From contig NZ_AUHG01000016.1 of the NCBI RefSeq assembly GCF_000423065.1, positions 124,001 to 188,000 of the forward strand: a stretch of DNA of 64,000 nt, in the 5' to 3' direction. This stretch comes from Christiangramia echinicola DSM 19838. Its GTDB lineage: Bacteria > Bacteroidota > Bacteroidia > Flavobacteriales > Flavobacteriaceae. The notes below the pieces were generated by a model. It had not been told where the DNA came from. It made no database searches and saw only the letters and a program-made list of their open reading frames with translations. Shown piece after piece: positions 52,834 through 61,651 of this stretch; the stretch's first letter is position 1; each line of letters starts with the position of its first letter. A program made the translations under genes and the position numbers.

Positions 52834-54849
52834 ATGAATAATAATAAAAAGCATAAAACAGTATTATTTGAATCTGCAGAAGAGTTATATCATGATGCTC
52901 CTTGTGGTTATGTTTCTTTTTCAAACGATGGGATCGTATATAATATTAATCAAACCCTGATAGAATGGCTGGGATATGAAAGAGAGGAGATTTTAGGAAA
53001 AAAGAAAATATTCGATTTTTTTAAAATGGGGGGGAGATTATATTTTGAAACTCATTTTTTTCCTTTAATCAGGATGCAGGGGTTTGCCAATGAAATCAAT
53101 TTCGAAATTCAAAAAAAAGATTAAACTTCTTTTGCAGCTCTTATAAATGTAAAAGAAATAAAGGGTTCTAATACTGAAGAAAATAGATACAGAGCTTCAG
53201 TTTTTGATATTTCAGATCGAACTAAATACGAACAGGAATTATTCAATGCGAAAATCAGGGCGGAAAAGAATGCCAAAGAGAAGGCTCAATTCCTTGCAAC
53301 CATTAGCCATGAAATTCGAACTCCCTTAAATGGAGTACTTGGAATTGGAAACCTTTTAGCCAAGACCCCTCTTAATTCAAAACAGAAAGAATATGTGGAT
53401 ATCCTGAAGTTATCTTCTCAGAATCTTTTAGGACTCGTAAATAATTTACTTGATCTAAGCAAACTGGAAGCACAATCTGTACTGATTGAAAAGAAACCCT
53501 TCGCTATTCGTACGTTAGTGAAAAGCATAACCCATACTTTTGAAATAAGATGCAAAGAAAAAGGTATTCAACTTTTAACCCAGGTTGATAGTAACATCCC
53601 TAATTATATTGTAGGAGATCCAATTAAACTTAATCAGGTTTTAACAAACCTCGTGGGAAATGCTATAAAATTTACCTGCGATGGTTTTGTAAAAGTATTT
53701 CTTGACCTTGAAACCTTTCATGAGAATCAGGTTGAACTTAAGTTTACCATACAGGATACGGGTATAGGTATTCCAAAAAATAAGGTTGCGAGTATCTTTG
53801 AAGAATTTGCACAGGCAGATAATCAGGTAAATGGTGAACCTAAAGGAACGGGCCTTGGTCTTAGTATTTCTCAGAAAATCTTACAATTACATGGGAGTGA
53901 AATTAAAGTAAAGAGTAAATTAGGCCATGGGTCGAAATTCTTTTTTACTATCAATTATGAGCGATATACAGGATCAAAACAAGTAAAAAAAGAGATCGAT
54001 ACAAATAAAAGGAAAAAGCAAAAACTTGCTCGATCCAAAATTTTAATAGTAGAAGATAATGCTATAAATATTTTTGTTATCTCGGAATATTTGAATGATT
54101 GGAAAATTAAATTTGATACCGCTAATAATGGACAACAGGCTATTGAAGCCGTAAAAGCAAATAATTATGATATAGTTCTAATGGATATTCATATGCCTGT
54201 TATTGATGGTTTTGAAGCTGCTTCTACCATTAGGAATCTAAATCTGGATAAACAGCCTGTAATTTTAGCATTATCGGCTACTAGTAGAGAGAATATTCAA
54301 TCTGAACTGGATCGTGCTGGAATTGATGATTTTATTAGTAAGCCTTTTGGGCCGGGAGATTTACATATGGTCATTTCAAATTATATTATAACGCAAGGCG
54401 AAAGAAAAAAGAATATTAAAAAATATGAGTCCATTAATGACGCCGATAATTTCAAAAATGATCTGGAATTTTCTCAAAAATCCTTTAACCTCACACGCCT
54501 GGTTAAGATGGCAAATAGTAAACCTGTATTTTTAAAAAAGTTTATTGGTAATACTTCAAAGGCTTTTGCAGATTATCTTGATGAGTTTCTACAAGCTGCA
54601 GAACTTACAGACAGTAAGCAGATTTCAGAGTTAATTCATAAAAGTACGATGTCCACTTATTTCATTCAATCAGATCGTCTCATTCAATTGCTTAAGGAAT
54701 GTCAAAGTTATTTCGATGATAAAAGCATTTCTGAAACAAAAATTAAATCTAAAATAGATGAAACTATTGCAGAGTTTAATAAGATAATAATGGGTTTAAG
54801 GGAAATCGATCCAAATGATTTGATTCCTAATGAACAAAGTAGGTCTTAA
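52834..54849 (+). pseudogene. PAS hybrid histidine kinase interrupted by one in-frame TAA
   Basis: The frame is continuous from 52834 to 54849 (671 codons) except for TAA at 53122-53124 (codon 97), inside the PAS domain (about 10-125). Beyond it come the phospho-acceptor H159 (TISHEIRTP), HATPase boxes (NLVGNAIKFT, DTGIGIP, GTGLGLSIS), a receiver with D451 (VLMDIHMP) and an Hpt-like end (ELIHKSTMSTYF). The next ATG (53395) would lose the H box. There is no frame change, only the stop. The gene is either recently inactivated, read through, or affected by a base error. It is the likely target of the RsbQ-type hydrolase encoded with zero spacing upstream. Confidence 0.85.
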
Positions 54850-54942
54850 ACGATTCATTTTTAATAAAAGAATAAAATTTTTCAGGAATTCGTTCTGCCA
54901 TCCCAACGAAACCTATGGTTTTTTCAACTGGCTTTTTTGTTC

Positions 54943-54964
54943 ATTCCCAATTCTTTCCAGTTTT
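54943..54964 (+). promoter_or_regulatory. Putative operator upstream of the OmpR-type regulator
   Basis: ATTCC, two variable bases (CA), then ATTCTTTCCAGTTTT. The same arrangement occurs at 56946-56967. Half-sites ATTCC and TTTCC are 11 bases apart, the spacing used by OmpR/PhoB-type regulators. It lies 33 bases before the regulator's start codon. Confidence 0.6.
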
Positions 54965-54991
54965 GCTTTCTATTTTAACGAGCTATATTTA
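54963..54991 (+). promoter_or_regulatory. Candidate promoter of the response regulator
   Basis: TTG (54963-54965), an 18-base spacer and TATATTTA (54984-54991), one mismatch from TAnnTTTG. The start codon at 54997 is only five bases further, so the transcript would be nearly leaderless, and the operator motif overlaps the -33 box. Confidence 0.45.
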
Positions 54992-54996
54992 GGCTT

Positions 54997-55674
54997 ATGA
55001 AAATTCTAATCATAGAAGACGAGAAAGACATGCTTCAGAATATGCAGGATACCCTGGTAAAGCAGGGATATATCGTAGAATCGGCGAGCGATCTAGATTC
55101 TGCAATTTCAAAGGTAGGGGTTTATGATTATGATTGTATTCTGCTGGATATTAATCTTCCTGATGGCAGCGGAATGGATATTCTTGATTTTCTGAAGAAA
55201 AATGACAAGACCGAAGGAGTTATTATTGTTTCGGCAAGGAATTCTTTAGACGACCGCATCCGCGGCTTAAATACCGGTGCTGATGATTATATTGCCAAAC
55301 CTTTTCATATGGCTGAATTGAATGCCAGGGTAAAGGCCTTGCTAAGGAGAAAAAATTTTGAAGGCAGTGATCTACTCAAAATTGGCAACCTTTGTATAGA
55401 TTCTGAAAAGCATACTTCTGCAACCCAACATGGTGAAATGGAACTTAATCGTAAAGAGTTCGATATACTTACCTATCTCGCTACTAACCAGGATCGCCTG
55501 GTTAGTAAATCGGCACTGGCAGAACATGTATGGGGAGACCATATAGACCAGGCTGATAATTTTGAATTTATCTATTCTCAAATAAAAAATCTTCGTAAAA
55601 AACTCAAAGAAGTCAAAGCAGATATCGAAATTAAAGCAGTTTACGGAATTGGTTATAAATTGACTCTATCTTGA
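54997..55674 (+). CDS. OmpR/PhoB-family response regulator
   Basis: A 225-residue two-domain regulator. The receiver domain (1-118) has the acidic pair E7/D8 (IIEDE), phospho-acceptor D51 (LLDINLPDGSG) and the Lys in IAKPF. The C-terminal winged helix (about 130-225; ELNRKEFDILTYLATNQDRLVSK) is of the OmpR type. The stop overlaps the TTG start of the histidine kinase. It is preceded by the motif shared with the PepSY operon, suggesting autoregulation. Confidence 0.95.
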   Translation: MKILIIEDEKDMLQNMQDTLVKQGYIVESASDLDSAISKVGVYDYDCILLDINLPDGSGMDILDFLKKNDKTEGVIIVSARNSLDDRIRGLNTGADDYIAKPFHMAELNARVKALLRRKNFEGSDLLKIGNLCIDSEKHTSATQHGEMELNRKEFDILTYLATNQDRLVSKSALAEHVWGDHIDQADNFEFIYSQIKNLRKKLKEVKADIEIKAVYGIGYKLTLS

Positions 55675-56942
55675 AATTACTTAATTACACTTCCAGATAT
55701 TTCGCCTGGCTGCTATTTTTTGTGCTAACGGGCTGGGCCGTGATATTTTATTTCCAGATGCTGGACGAGATCTATGATAGCATGGATGATGGTCTGGAAA
55801 ACCAGAAGATGCTGGTAATAGATAATTTAAGAGACCTGGATTCCGTTCGTTTGAAATCAGACTTCAGGGATGGATATTATACCTTGAATAGTATTAGTGA
55901 GTATTCGGCAAAAGGCTTCAAGGATACTTATCGTGATACTCTCATGTACATGAAAAATGAAAAAGATTACGAGCCCGTTCGTTTGCTGGAAAGTGTATTT
56001 AAGAAAGATGAGAAGTACTATAAAGTGAAGGTGATTACCTCGATGGTAGAGGAAGATGACCTTATTGAGGATCTTCTTTTCTCAATTATCTGGTTATATG
56101 TTGGGTTGATCCTGAGTATCATTATTCTTAATAATCTGATCCTTAAAAAGGTTTGGAATCCTTTTTATAATCTAATCGATGATCTAGGAAATTTCAAAAT
56201 TGAAAGGGATTCAGAAATTCAATTACAGGAATCCAGGATCGAAGAATTCAATATGTTGAATGAGAATATAGAAAACCTCATAAACAAGTCTGTACGCAGC
56301 TATCGCAGCCAGAAGCAGTTTATTGAAAATGCATCACACGAGTTGCAAACACCCCTTGCTATTAGTATCAATAAGCTGGAGCTACTGCTGGAAGAGGATG
56401 ATTTGCAGGAACAGCAAGCCACCAGGATCGTTTCAGTTATCGAGAACCTGGAGCGACTTTCCAGGTTCAATCAGTCCTTATCCCTTCTTTCTAAAATTGA
56501 AAATAAGCAGTTCCCCGAGGTTGAAATAGTAGATATAAATCACTTAACGCATCGAATCCTAGAGAGTTTTGATGATTTCCTGCGGCATAAAAAAATCAAA
56601 ATAGAATTGAATGAAATAGAACAATTACAATTTTCGATCAATCCAGATCTGGCACAAATCCTACTTACGAACCTTATTAAGAACGCTATTATTCATAATT
56701 CTGATTCAGGCTCGATAGAAATTAGCATCAGTAATAATAAATGGGAGATCACTAATCCTGGAGAAATTGCCATCAAAGCAAAAGACCTGTTTTCAAGATT
56801 TCAAAGCGTTCAGGATAATTCGCAGTCTTCGGGCCTGGGACTGGCCATTTCCAAGGCTATTGCAGACGTCTATAACATTCATATTTCTTACAATTTCGAT
56901 AACAGGCACGTATTTAGTTTAAATTTCCCTCTTCACAACTAG
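55671..56942 (+). CDS. Sensor histidine kinase
   Basis: A 423-residue membrane kinase starting at TTG that overlaps the regulator's TGA (TTGA). Transmembrane helices are at about 11-28 and 138-158, with a small periplasmic domain of about 110 residues between. The HisKA motif is FIENASHELQTP (H223) and the ATPase has NLIKNAIIHN and SSGLGLAIS. The DxGxG loop is replaced by ITNPGE, a common variant in Bacteroidota kinases. It should phosphorylate the regulator encoded with it. Confidence 0.93.
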   Translation: MKLLNYTSRYFAWLLFFVLTGWAVIFYFQMLDEIYDSMDDGLENQKMLVIDNLRDLDSVRLKSDFRDGYYTLNSISEYSAKGFKDTYRDTLMYMKNEKDYEPVRLLESVFKKDEKYYKVKVITSMVEEDDLIEDLLFSIIWLYVGLILSIIILNNLILKKVWNPFYNLIDDLGNFKIERDSEIQLQESRIEEFNMLNENIENLINKSVRSYRSQKQFIENASHELQTPLAISINKLELLLEEDDLQEQQATRIVSVIENLERLSRFNQSLSLLSKIENKQFPEVEIVDINHLTHRILESFDDFLRHKKIKIELNEIEQLQFSINPDLAQILLTNLIKNAIIHNSDSGSIEISISNNKWEITNPGEIAIKAKDLFSRFQSVQDNSQSSGLGLAISKAIADVYNIHISYNFDNRHVFSLNFPLHN

Positions 56943-56945
56943 CAT

Positions 56946-56967
56946 ATTCCAGATTCTTTCCAGTTTT
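56946..56967 (+). promoter_or_regulatory. Putative operator upstream of the PepSY-like operon
   Basis: ATTCC, two variable bases (AG), then ATTCTTTCCAGTTTT, matching 54943-54964 in 20 of 22 positions. It begins four bases after the histidine kinase stop and ends 36 bases before the PepSY-like start codon. Confidence 0.6.
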
Positions 56968-57003
56968 CAGTCTCATATTTGACTCAAATTAAAAATTGAA
57001 ATT

Positions 57004-57450
57004 ATGAGAAGACTAGTTTTTATGAGTGCAATGGCCCTATTTTTTATTACTGGCTGTGCACAGAAAGATGTAACGAAGGCTGAAATCCCATCGGTAGTAT
57101 TAAATGCCTTTGAAGCTGAATTTGATAATCCAGAAAACCTGGAATGGGAAAAGAAGGGAAAGGATTTTGAAGTGGAGTTTGAGATCGCAGAGGTAGAGCA
57201 TAAAGCACTTCTGGATAGCGCTGGAAAACTATTGAAATCTAAGAAAGATATTACCCAGGCAGAACTTCCGGAAGCAGTCGTTTCAATTCTTGAAGCTGAA
57301 TTTTCAGATAAAAAATATGACGATTTTGAACTGATGAATATCAATGGTGAAAAATATTACCAGGTAGAAATTGATGAAATGCTGAAAGATAAGAACCTGG
57401 TATTTACCGCCAGTGGTGAAAGGACATCAGATATTCCAGTTTGGGATTAA
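57004..57450 (+). CDS. PepSY-like exported protein
   Basis: A 148-residue protein with a signal or lipoprotein peptide (FFITGC, Cys at 18) and two similar modules: AEIPSVVLNAFEAEFDNPENLEW (from about 27) and AELPEAVVSILEAEFSDKKY (from about 87). This repeat pattern belongs to the PepSY-like (BLIP-type fold) proteins of Bacteroidota, often beside two-component systems and thought to act as envelope inhibitors or sensors. It is 61 bases after the kinase and carries the shared operator motif in front. Confidence 0.85.
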   Translation: MRRLVFMSAMALFFITGCAQKDVTKAEIPSVVLNAFEAEFDNPENLEWEKKGKDFEVEFEIAEVEHKALLDSAGKLLKSKKDITQAELPEAVVSILEAEFSDKKYDDFELMNINGEKYYQVEIDEMLKDKNLVFTASGERTSDIPVWD

Positions 57451-57461
57451 GATTAAAAATC

Positions 57462-58319
57462 ATGAAAATGAGCATGAGAATTCTGGGAATCGTGGTTATT
57501 ATTCTTGGCCTTGCAGGAATTGTCGCTTTTTCCTTCAGCAATAAATTTGAAAAGGAGATTCACGAACAAGTGAAGGAAAGTAGGGAGTACTCTGTAGAAA
57601 AAAGATGGGTACTCCCGGAAATCCTGGAAGAAGTTTCGGGGATAAATTTCTTTGCAAATGATAAGCTGGCAGCAGTGCAGGATGAAGATGGAATAATCTT
57701 TATATACGACCTGGCTAAAGGTGAAATTGAACGCGAAATAGATTTTGGCGGGAACGGCGATTATGAAGCAATTTCGATCAAAGAGGAGGATGCTTTTATT
57801 TTAAGAAGTGATGGGGTTATTTTCGAGGTTAAAGATTTTCTTAGCTCCCCCCAGGTAACTACTTATGAGCCCGACCTTGAACATTCTGTAAATTTCGAAG
57901 GGCTTTGCCTAAGTAAGAAAGCTGAAAAACTTTTACTCCTTACCAAGGATGAAGATGTTAAAAATGGGGTGAAGAATGTGTATAGTTTTAATCTGAAATC
58001 AAAACAATTTGAAAAGGATATCCCATTTAAACTGGAAACCGAAAAAGGTATTTTCAAGGATTATAAAGGTTCCTTCAGACCTTCAGAAATTGAAATTAAC
58101 CCAAAAACCGGGGAGTTCTATGTACTTGATGCAAAACATCCCAGATTATTGATATTGAATTCCACTTTTCAGGTTTTGCGACTAATCACTTTTGATGAAG
58201 ATGAATTTGAGCAGCCTGAAGGGATAGGTTTTGATACTGAGGGCAGGCTTTATATTTCTAATGAGGCTGGAGATAGCGATGCGAATATTCTGCAGGTAGA
58301 ATTAAAACCGGTTAAGTGA
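57462..58319 (+). CDS. SdiA-regulated (YjiK-like) domain protein
   Basis: The ATG at 57462 is preferred to the TTG at 57441, which lies inside the preceding gene. The 285-residue product has one N-terminal membrane anchor (ILGIVVIILGLAGIVAFSF) and a beta-propeller-type domain: ILEEVSGINFFANDKLAAVQDEDG, NGDYEAISI, EGLCLSKKAEKLLLL, EGIGFDTEGRLYISNE. This matches the SdiA-regulated family of unknown role. The stop overlaps the start of the VTT gene. Confidence 0.85.
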   Translation: MKMSMRILGIVVIILGLAGIVAFSFSNKFEKEIHEQVKESREYSVEKRWVLPEILEEVSGINFFANDKLAAVQDEDGIIFIYDLAKGEIEREIDFGGNGDYEAISIKEEDAFILRSDGVIFEVKDFLSSPQVTTYEPDLEHSVNFEGLCLSKKAEKLLLLTKDEDVKNGVKNVYSFNLKSKQFEKDIPFKLETEKGIFKDYKGSFRPSEIEINPKTGEFYVLDAKHPRLLILNSTFQVLRLITFDEDEFEQPEGIGFDTEGRLYISNEAGDSDANILQVELKPVK

Positions 58320-59026
58320 TGCAAAGTCTTGCAATAGAAGATCAAAATATAAATAAGAGTAAACTACCATTGTACTTATCTATAGGGATAGTAGGTTGCC
58401 TTGTAGCAGCATATTTTTTTATTCCGCCCGCCCAGGGATTTATGGATGAAGCCTGGAGCGTTTTAACAAGCGGCGATACCAATAAGATTCAGCAATGGTT
58501 TAAGGATTTTGGCTGGATCGCTCCTTTGGTACTTATTTTCGCCATGGTAGCGCAAATGTTCCTGATTGTAGTGCCTACTATCGCCTTAATGGTGGTTAGT
58601 ATTTTAGCATATGGACCGGTTTGGGGAAGCCTCATCGTATTTGTCGCGGTATTTACCGCTTCCAGCGTTGGCTATTGGATTGGTCGTTATTTTGGCCCTG
58701 GAATAGTGGATAAGATCATTGGCCATAAAACTGAAAAAAAAGTAGCCGATTTTCTGGAAGATTATGGTTTCTGGGCAATTTTTATTACCAGATTAAATCC
58801 GTTTCTTTCTAATGATGCGATAAGTTTTGTTGGCGGAATTCTAAAGATGAGTTATAGAAAGTTCATTACGGCTACAATTTCCGGAATTGCTCCCCTAACC
58901 ATATTTATAGCCATCCTGGGGAAAAGTACTCAGGGTTTGAAAATGGGCTTGTTGTGGGGATCTATAGTGAGTCTCGTCCTATTTGCAGGCTATATATACT
59001 GGGATAAAAAGATTCGGAAAGATTAA
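58319..59026 (+). CDS. TVP38/TMEM64 (VTT-domain) membrane protein
   Basis: A 235-residue polytopic protein; the ATG at 58319 is chosen over the GTG at 58316. The VTT core has the re-entrant pattern VVPTIALMVVSILAYGPVWG, SVGYWIGRYFG and FWAIFITRLNPFLSNDAISFVGG. The related DedA family includes undecaprenyl-phosphate translocases; TVP38-type members are less well defined. It is the last gene of a three-gene unit with PepSY-like and SdiA-regulated-like proteins, ended by the terminator at 59030. Confidence 0.9.
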   Translation: MQSLAIEDQNINKSKLPLYLSIGIVGCLVAAYFFIPPAQGFMDEAWSVLTSGDTNKIQQWFKDFGWIAPLVLIFAMVAQMFLIVVPTIALMVVSILAYGPVWGSLIVFVAVFTASSVGYWIGRYFGPGIVDKIIGHKTEKKVADFLEDYGFWAIFITRLNPFLSNDAISFVGGILKMSYRKFITATISGIAPLTIFIAILGKSTQGLKMGLLWGSIVSLVLFAGYIYWDKKIRKD

Positions 59027-59029
59027 TTG

Positions 59030-59060
59030 AAAAAGCCTGTTGATTTTTCAACAGGCTTTT
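59030..59060. terminator. Bidirectional intrinsic terminator
   Basis: Stem AAAAGCCTGTTGA / TCAACAGGCTTTT with a short T loop, between the convergent VTT (+) and 5'-nucleotidase (-) genes. Confidence 0.9.
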
Positions 59061-59093
59061 AGTTTTTAACTATTTCAGGTTTCTAAATGTGAC

Positions 59094-60746
59094 TTATTGA
59101 AACTGATATTTAGTACCTGGAACTGTAGAGAAAGAATATTCTCCCAGAGATTGGCAATAAGCCCTTTGCTCCAGACTTGGCGAGACCGGGGAATGTTCCC
59201 TTAAATATTCTTCCACCACGTCGTGGATGGTGTAATCCATTAGCTCGACATCTTTTACATCAGTCATTCGGCATAGATTGTCTAATGGATCGCCAGGTCG
59301 CACACAGGCCGAAATACTATAGAGTTTATCATCCTGTATAGGTTCTCCATTCACTGTTATCTTCTCAATGCGTTCGCCTTCGGGTTTCTTACTATCAAAT
59401 TCCACTTTCATCCCTGAAAAACGTACTAACCATCCGCCAAAACGGTCCAGCGGTTGTTGAGAAAAAGCATTATGCATTTCCTTTTCCAGCCAGTCTTTTA
59501 TCTGCTTTCCGGATGCTTTTCCGATTTTCAACTTTTCATTCACGGGTAACAGGTTCCACAAGTTTGCCCGTGTTATGGGGGCCGGCTTTCCATTTTCTGG
59601 AACAATTGGATTACCAAAACGGAATCCATTCGAAATTGCAATGTCTACTCCGGTTTTCCATCGTGCAGCGTCAGTGATCATATTGTCCATGGGATTTTCT
59701 ACCGTAAGATACCTGTACAACGGAGTTTTGGTATAGCCTATTATTGTTTCCAGGTTATCTTTATAAGGAGCCTTGGCGCTATCTATCATCTTTTGTAAGT
59801 CCTCATCTGCCGGGAATTTTTCCGGATCAACATCAATAAGCTCGTAAGTGTCTTTAACTAGCTTGCCGTTTACAAAATCCAGTTCGAGTTTACCAACGAA
59901 GGAACCAAAAGCACCGGGTTCAGTTACTTTGGCAAATTTTCCCTGGATAGGTTCTCTGATTCTTTCATGGGTGTCATTCCCCAGGATATAATCCACATTT
60001 TTGGCAACTGGATTATTAGCCAGGTCTACTTGTTTAAATACACCAAGATGAGTCACCAGGAAAAGAACATCCACTCCTTTTTGAGTTTTCAGCTTATCCA
60101 GAGTATTTTGAAATTCTTTATTTACTCCACTAAAATCTATGCCCTTACTAAAGATGGGATTCTGTCTTACCGGAACATCTGGGTCGTTTAGACCAACGAA
60201 ACCAATTTTAATACCCTCAATTTCCTTGATCCAATATATTGGGAACAGTGGTTTCTCAGTTTCTTCATGAAACATATTATGTGCAACAACCTGAGTGTCA
60301 TAAGAATTCATCACGTCGAGCATAATCTCTTTACCGTAGACTACCTCCCAGTTACCGGGAATTATGACATCATATTGCATATTTTTTATGATTTCTGGAA
60401 AAATACTGCCTTTTGAAAGAGCAGCATAGCCGCTTCCCTGTATAAGGTCACCACCATCAACAATTATGGTATTCGGGTTCTTTGCACGTTCCTTCTCAAA
60501 TAGCGTTTTTATATTGGCCAGGCCACCTCTATCCTTAAAGATGATCTCGTCGTCTTCCCAGAAAAGTTCCGGATGCGTATCCAGTTGACCATGTATATCG
60601 GCGGTTTGCAGAATAATTATACTTAGGGTATCCTGCGAGCCTGAAGTTTTGTTCTCAACTTTTCTATCTGTTTTGCAACTTAGGGTTAAAATAAGTAGCG
60701 CAAACAAACTCAGCGAGCTTAGTGTTTGGGTTCTAGATCTATGCAT
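59094..60746 (-). CDS. Bifunctional metallophosphatase/5'-nucleotidase, lipoprotein
   Basis: A 550-residue lipoprotein (lipobox LSC, Cys at 24). The metallophosphatase domain (about 40-310) has ADIHGQLDTHPE, VDGGDLIQGSGY, GNWEVVYG, VTHLGV and GNDTHER; the C-terminal 5'-nucleotidase domain (about 330-530) has SNGFRFGNPI and NRFGGW-like substrate elements (DRFGGWLVRFSGM). It would release phosphate from extracellular nucleotides. In the first motif, the usual NDxHG is replaced by ADIHG. It lies four bases after the DsrE-like gene. Confidence 0.92.
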   Translation of the reverse strand: MHRSRTQTLSSLSLFALLILTLSCKTDRKVENKTSGSQDTLSIIILQTADIHGQLDTHPELFWEDDEIIFKDRGGLANIKTLFEKERAKNPNTIIVDGGDLIQGSGYAALSKGSIFPEIIKNMQYDVIIPGNWEVVYGKEIMLDVMNSYDTQVVAHNMFHEETEKPLFPIYWIKEIEGIKIGFVGLNDPDVPVRQNPIFSKGIDFSGVNKEFQNTLDKLKTQKGVDVLFLVTHLGVFKQVDLANNPVAKNVDYILGNDTHERIREPIQGKFAKVTEPGAFGSFVGKLELDFVNGKLVKDTYELIDVDPEKFPADEDLQKMIDSAKAPYKDNLETIIGYTKTPLYRYLTVENPMDNMITDAARWKTGVDIAISNGFRFGNPIVPENGKPAPITRANLWNLLPVNEKLKIGKASGKQIKDWLEKEMHNAFSQQPLDRFGGWLVRFSGMKVEFDSKKPEGERIEKITVNGEPIQDDKLYSISACVRPGDPLDNLCRMTDVKDVELMDYTIHDVVEEYLREHSPVSPSLEQRAYCQSLGEYSFSTVPGTKYQFQ

Positions 60747-60750
60747 ATAT

Positions 60751-61173
60751 CTACAGGCTTAAACTTTTATATCCTTTTTTCTGAAGCTGAAAATTATAAA
60801 GAATACCGTTCTCAACTATTTTCATTTTTTTGGGAACTTCGTCTTCTTCTACTTTAAATTTATTCAGTGAGAATCCGCAGGCGACGATTTGCACGCCTAA
60901 GTTTTCAGCTTTAGTGATGAATTTTTCCATTTTTGAAGGATCGGTGATATCACCGATGTTTTTTCCGCAGATAATGATTTCAAAATTTCCAAACTGGGAA
61001 CCATCTTCCTCCCTGAGTTTTTCTGCAGTTAATAAAATTGGTTGTAATTGCGGAACTTTTTTAGTGAGCACCACGTAATTATGTTTGGAGTCATTTTCCT
61101 GCTGTGCACAGGCTTTAATTCCTGTGAAAAGCATTAGTAACAGTAGAACACTGCTATAAAGAATAGTTTTCAT
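60751..61173 (-). CDS. DsrE-family-like exported protein
   Basis: The ATG at 61173 is preferred since it starts a proper signal peptide (MKTILYSSVLLLLMLFTGIKACAQ); the upstream ATG adds an unlikely hydrophilic lead. The mature 115 residues have a DsrE-like alpha/beta pattern (FEIIICGKNIGDI, EKFITKAENLGVQIVACGFSLNKF), with a Cys in VACG at the site used by DsrE/DsrF proteins. The role may lie in periplasmic sulfur handling. It follows the DoxX-like gene after one base. Confidence 0.75.
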   Translation of the reverse strand: MKTILYSSVLLLLMLFTGIKACAQQENDSKHNYVVLTKKVPQLQPILLTAEKLREEDGSQFGNFEIIICGKNIGDITDPSKMEKFITKAENLGVQIVACGFSLNKFKVEEDEVPKKMKIVENGILYNFQLQKKGYKSLSL

Positions 61174-61174
61174 A

Positions 61175-61579
61175 TTATTTAATTTTAAAGAGTTTATCGG
61201 TGTCATTAATTATAAAAAACAGCAGACCACCTAGAATTGCAATGTTTTTAAAAAGTGGTCCAAGTGTATTTATTTGCCCTACTTGGACAGATAGGGTTAT
61301 TGGTATTAATACGAGTATTAGAATACTTGCCGTCCATCTGGTTTTATATCCTATTAGGAATAAAAAACCCGCTGCCAGCATTACGATTCCGGAAAGTATG
61401 ACCAGCCATTCTGGATCCCCGAAAAAATAGGCGATTCCTTTAAAACTGGCCTTTTCAAGCCGGCTGACTGTTTTCGTGGTATTCAGCAAATGATTTCCAC
61501 CTGCGATCAGAAAAATCCCACTAACCAGAATTCGTAATAACTGTATGGAACGACGACTAATATGAATTTTGTTCGTCAT
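61175..61579 (-). CDS. DoxX-like membrane protein
   Basis: Start taken at 61579 (MTNKIHISRRS) rather than 61621. The 134-residue protein has four membrane helices (ILVSGIFLIAGGNHLL, WLVILSGIVMLAAGFLFLIGYK, ASILILVLIPITLSV, IAILGGLLFFII), the pattern of DoxX-family proteins that sit beside oxidoreductases and sulfur proteins. The linked DsrE-like gene supports a redox or sulfur-related role; this is inference. Confidence 0.8.
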   Translation of the reverse strand: MTNKIHISRRSIQLLRILVSGIFLIAGGNHLLNTTKTVSRLEKASFKGIAYFFGDPEWLVILSGIVMLAAGFLFLIGYKTRWTASILILVLIPITLSVQVGQINTLGPLFKNIAILGGLLFFIINDTDKLFKIK

Positions 61580-61651
61580 TATAAAGGTTATTGTAATTGA
61601 TAATTTGTTCTGAAATATCAATATAGACTTCAGAAAACACTAAAATTTCAA

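Noticed and set aside
53395-54849. A separate kinase gene beginning at the ATG at 53395
   Set aside because: That start would drop the H box at 53308-53310. The upstream sequence in the same frame codes for the missing PAS end and H box, so this is the tail of the interrupted gene.
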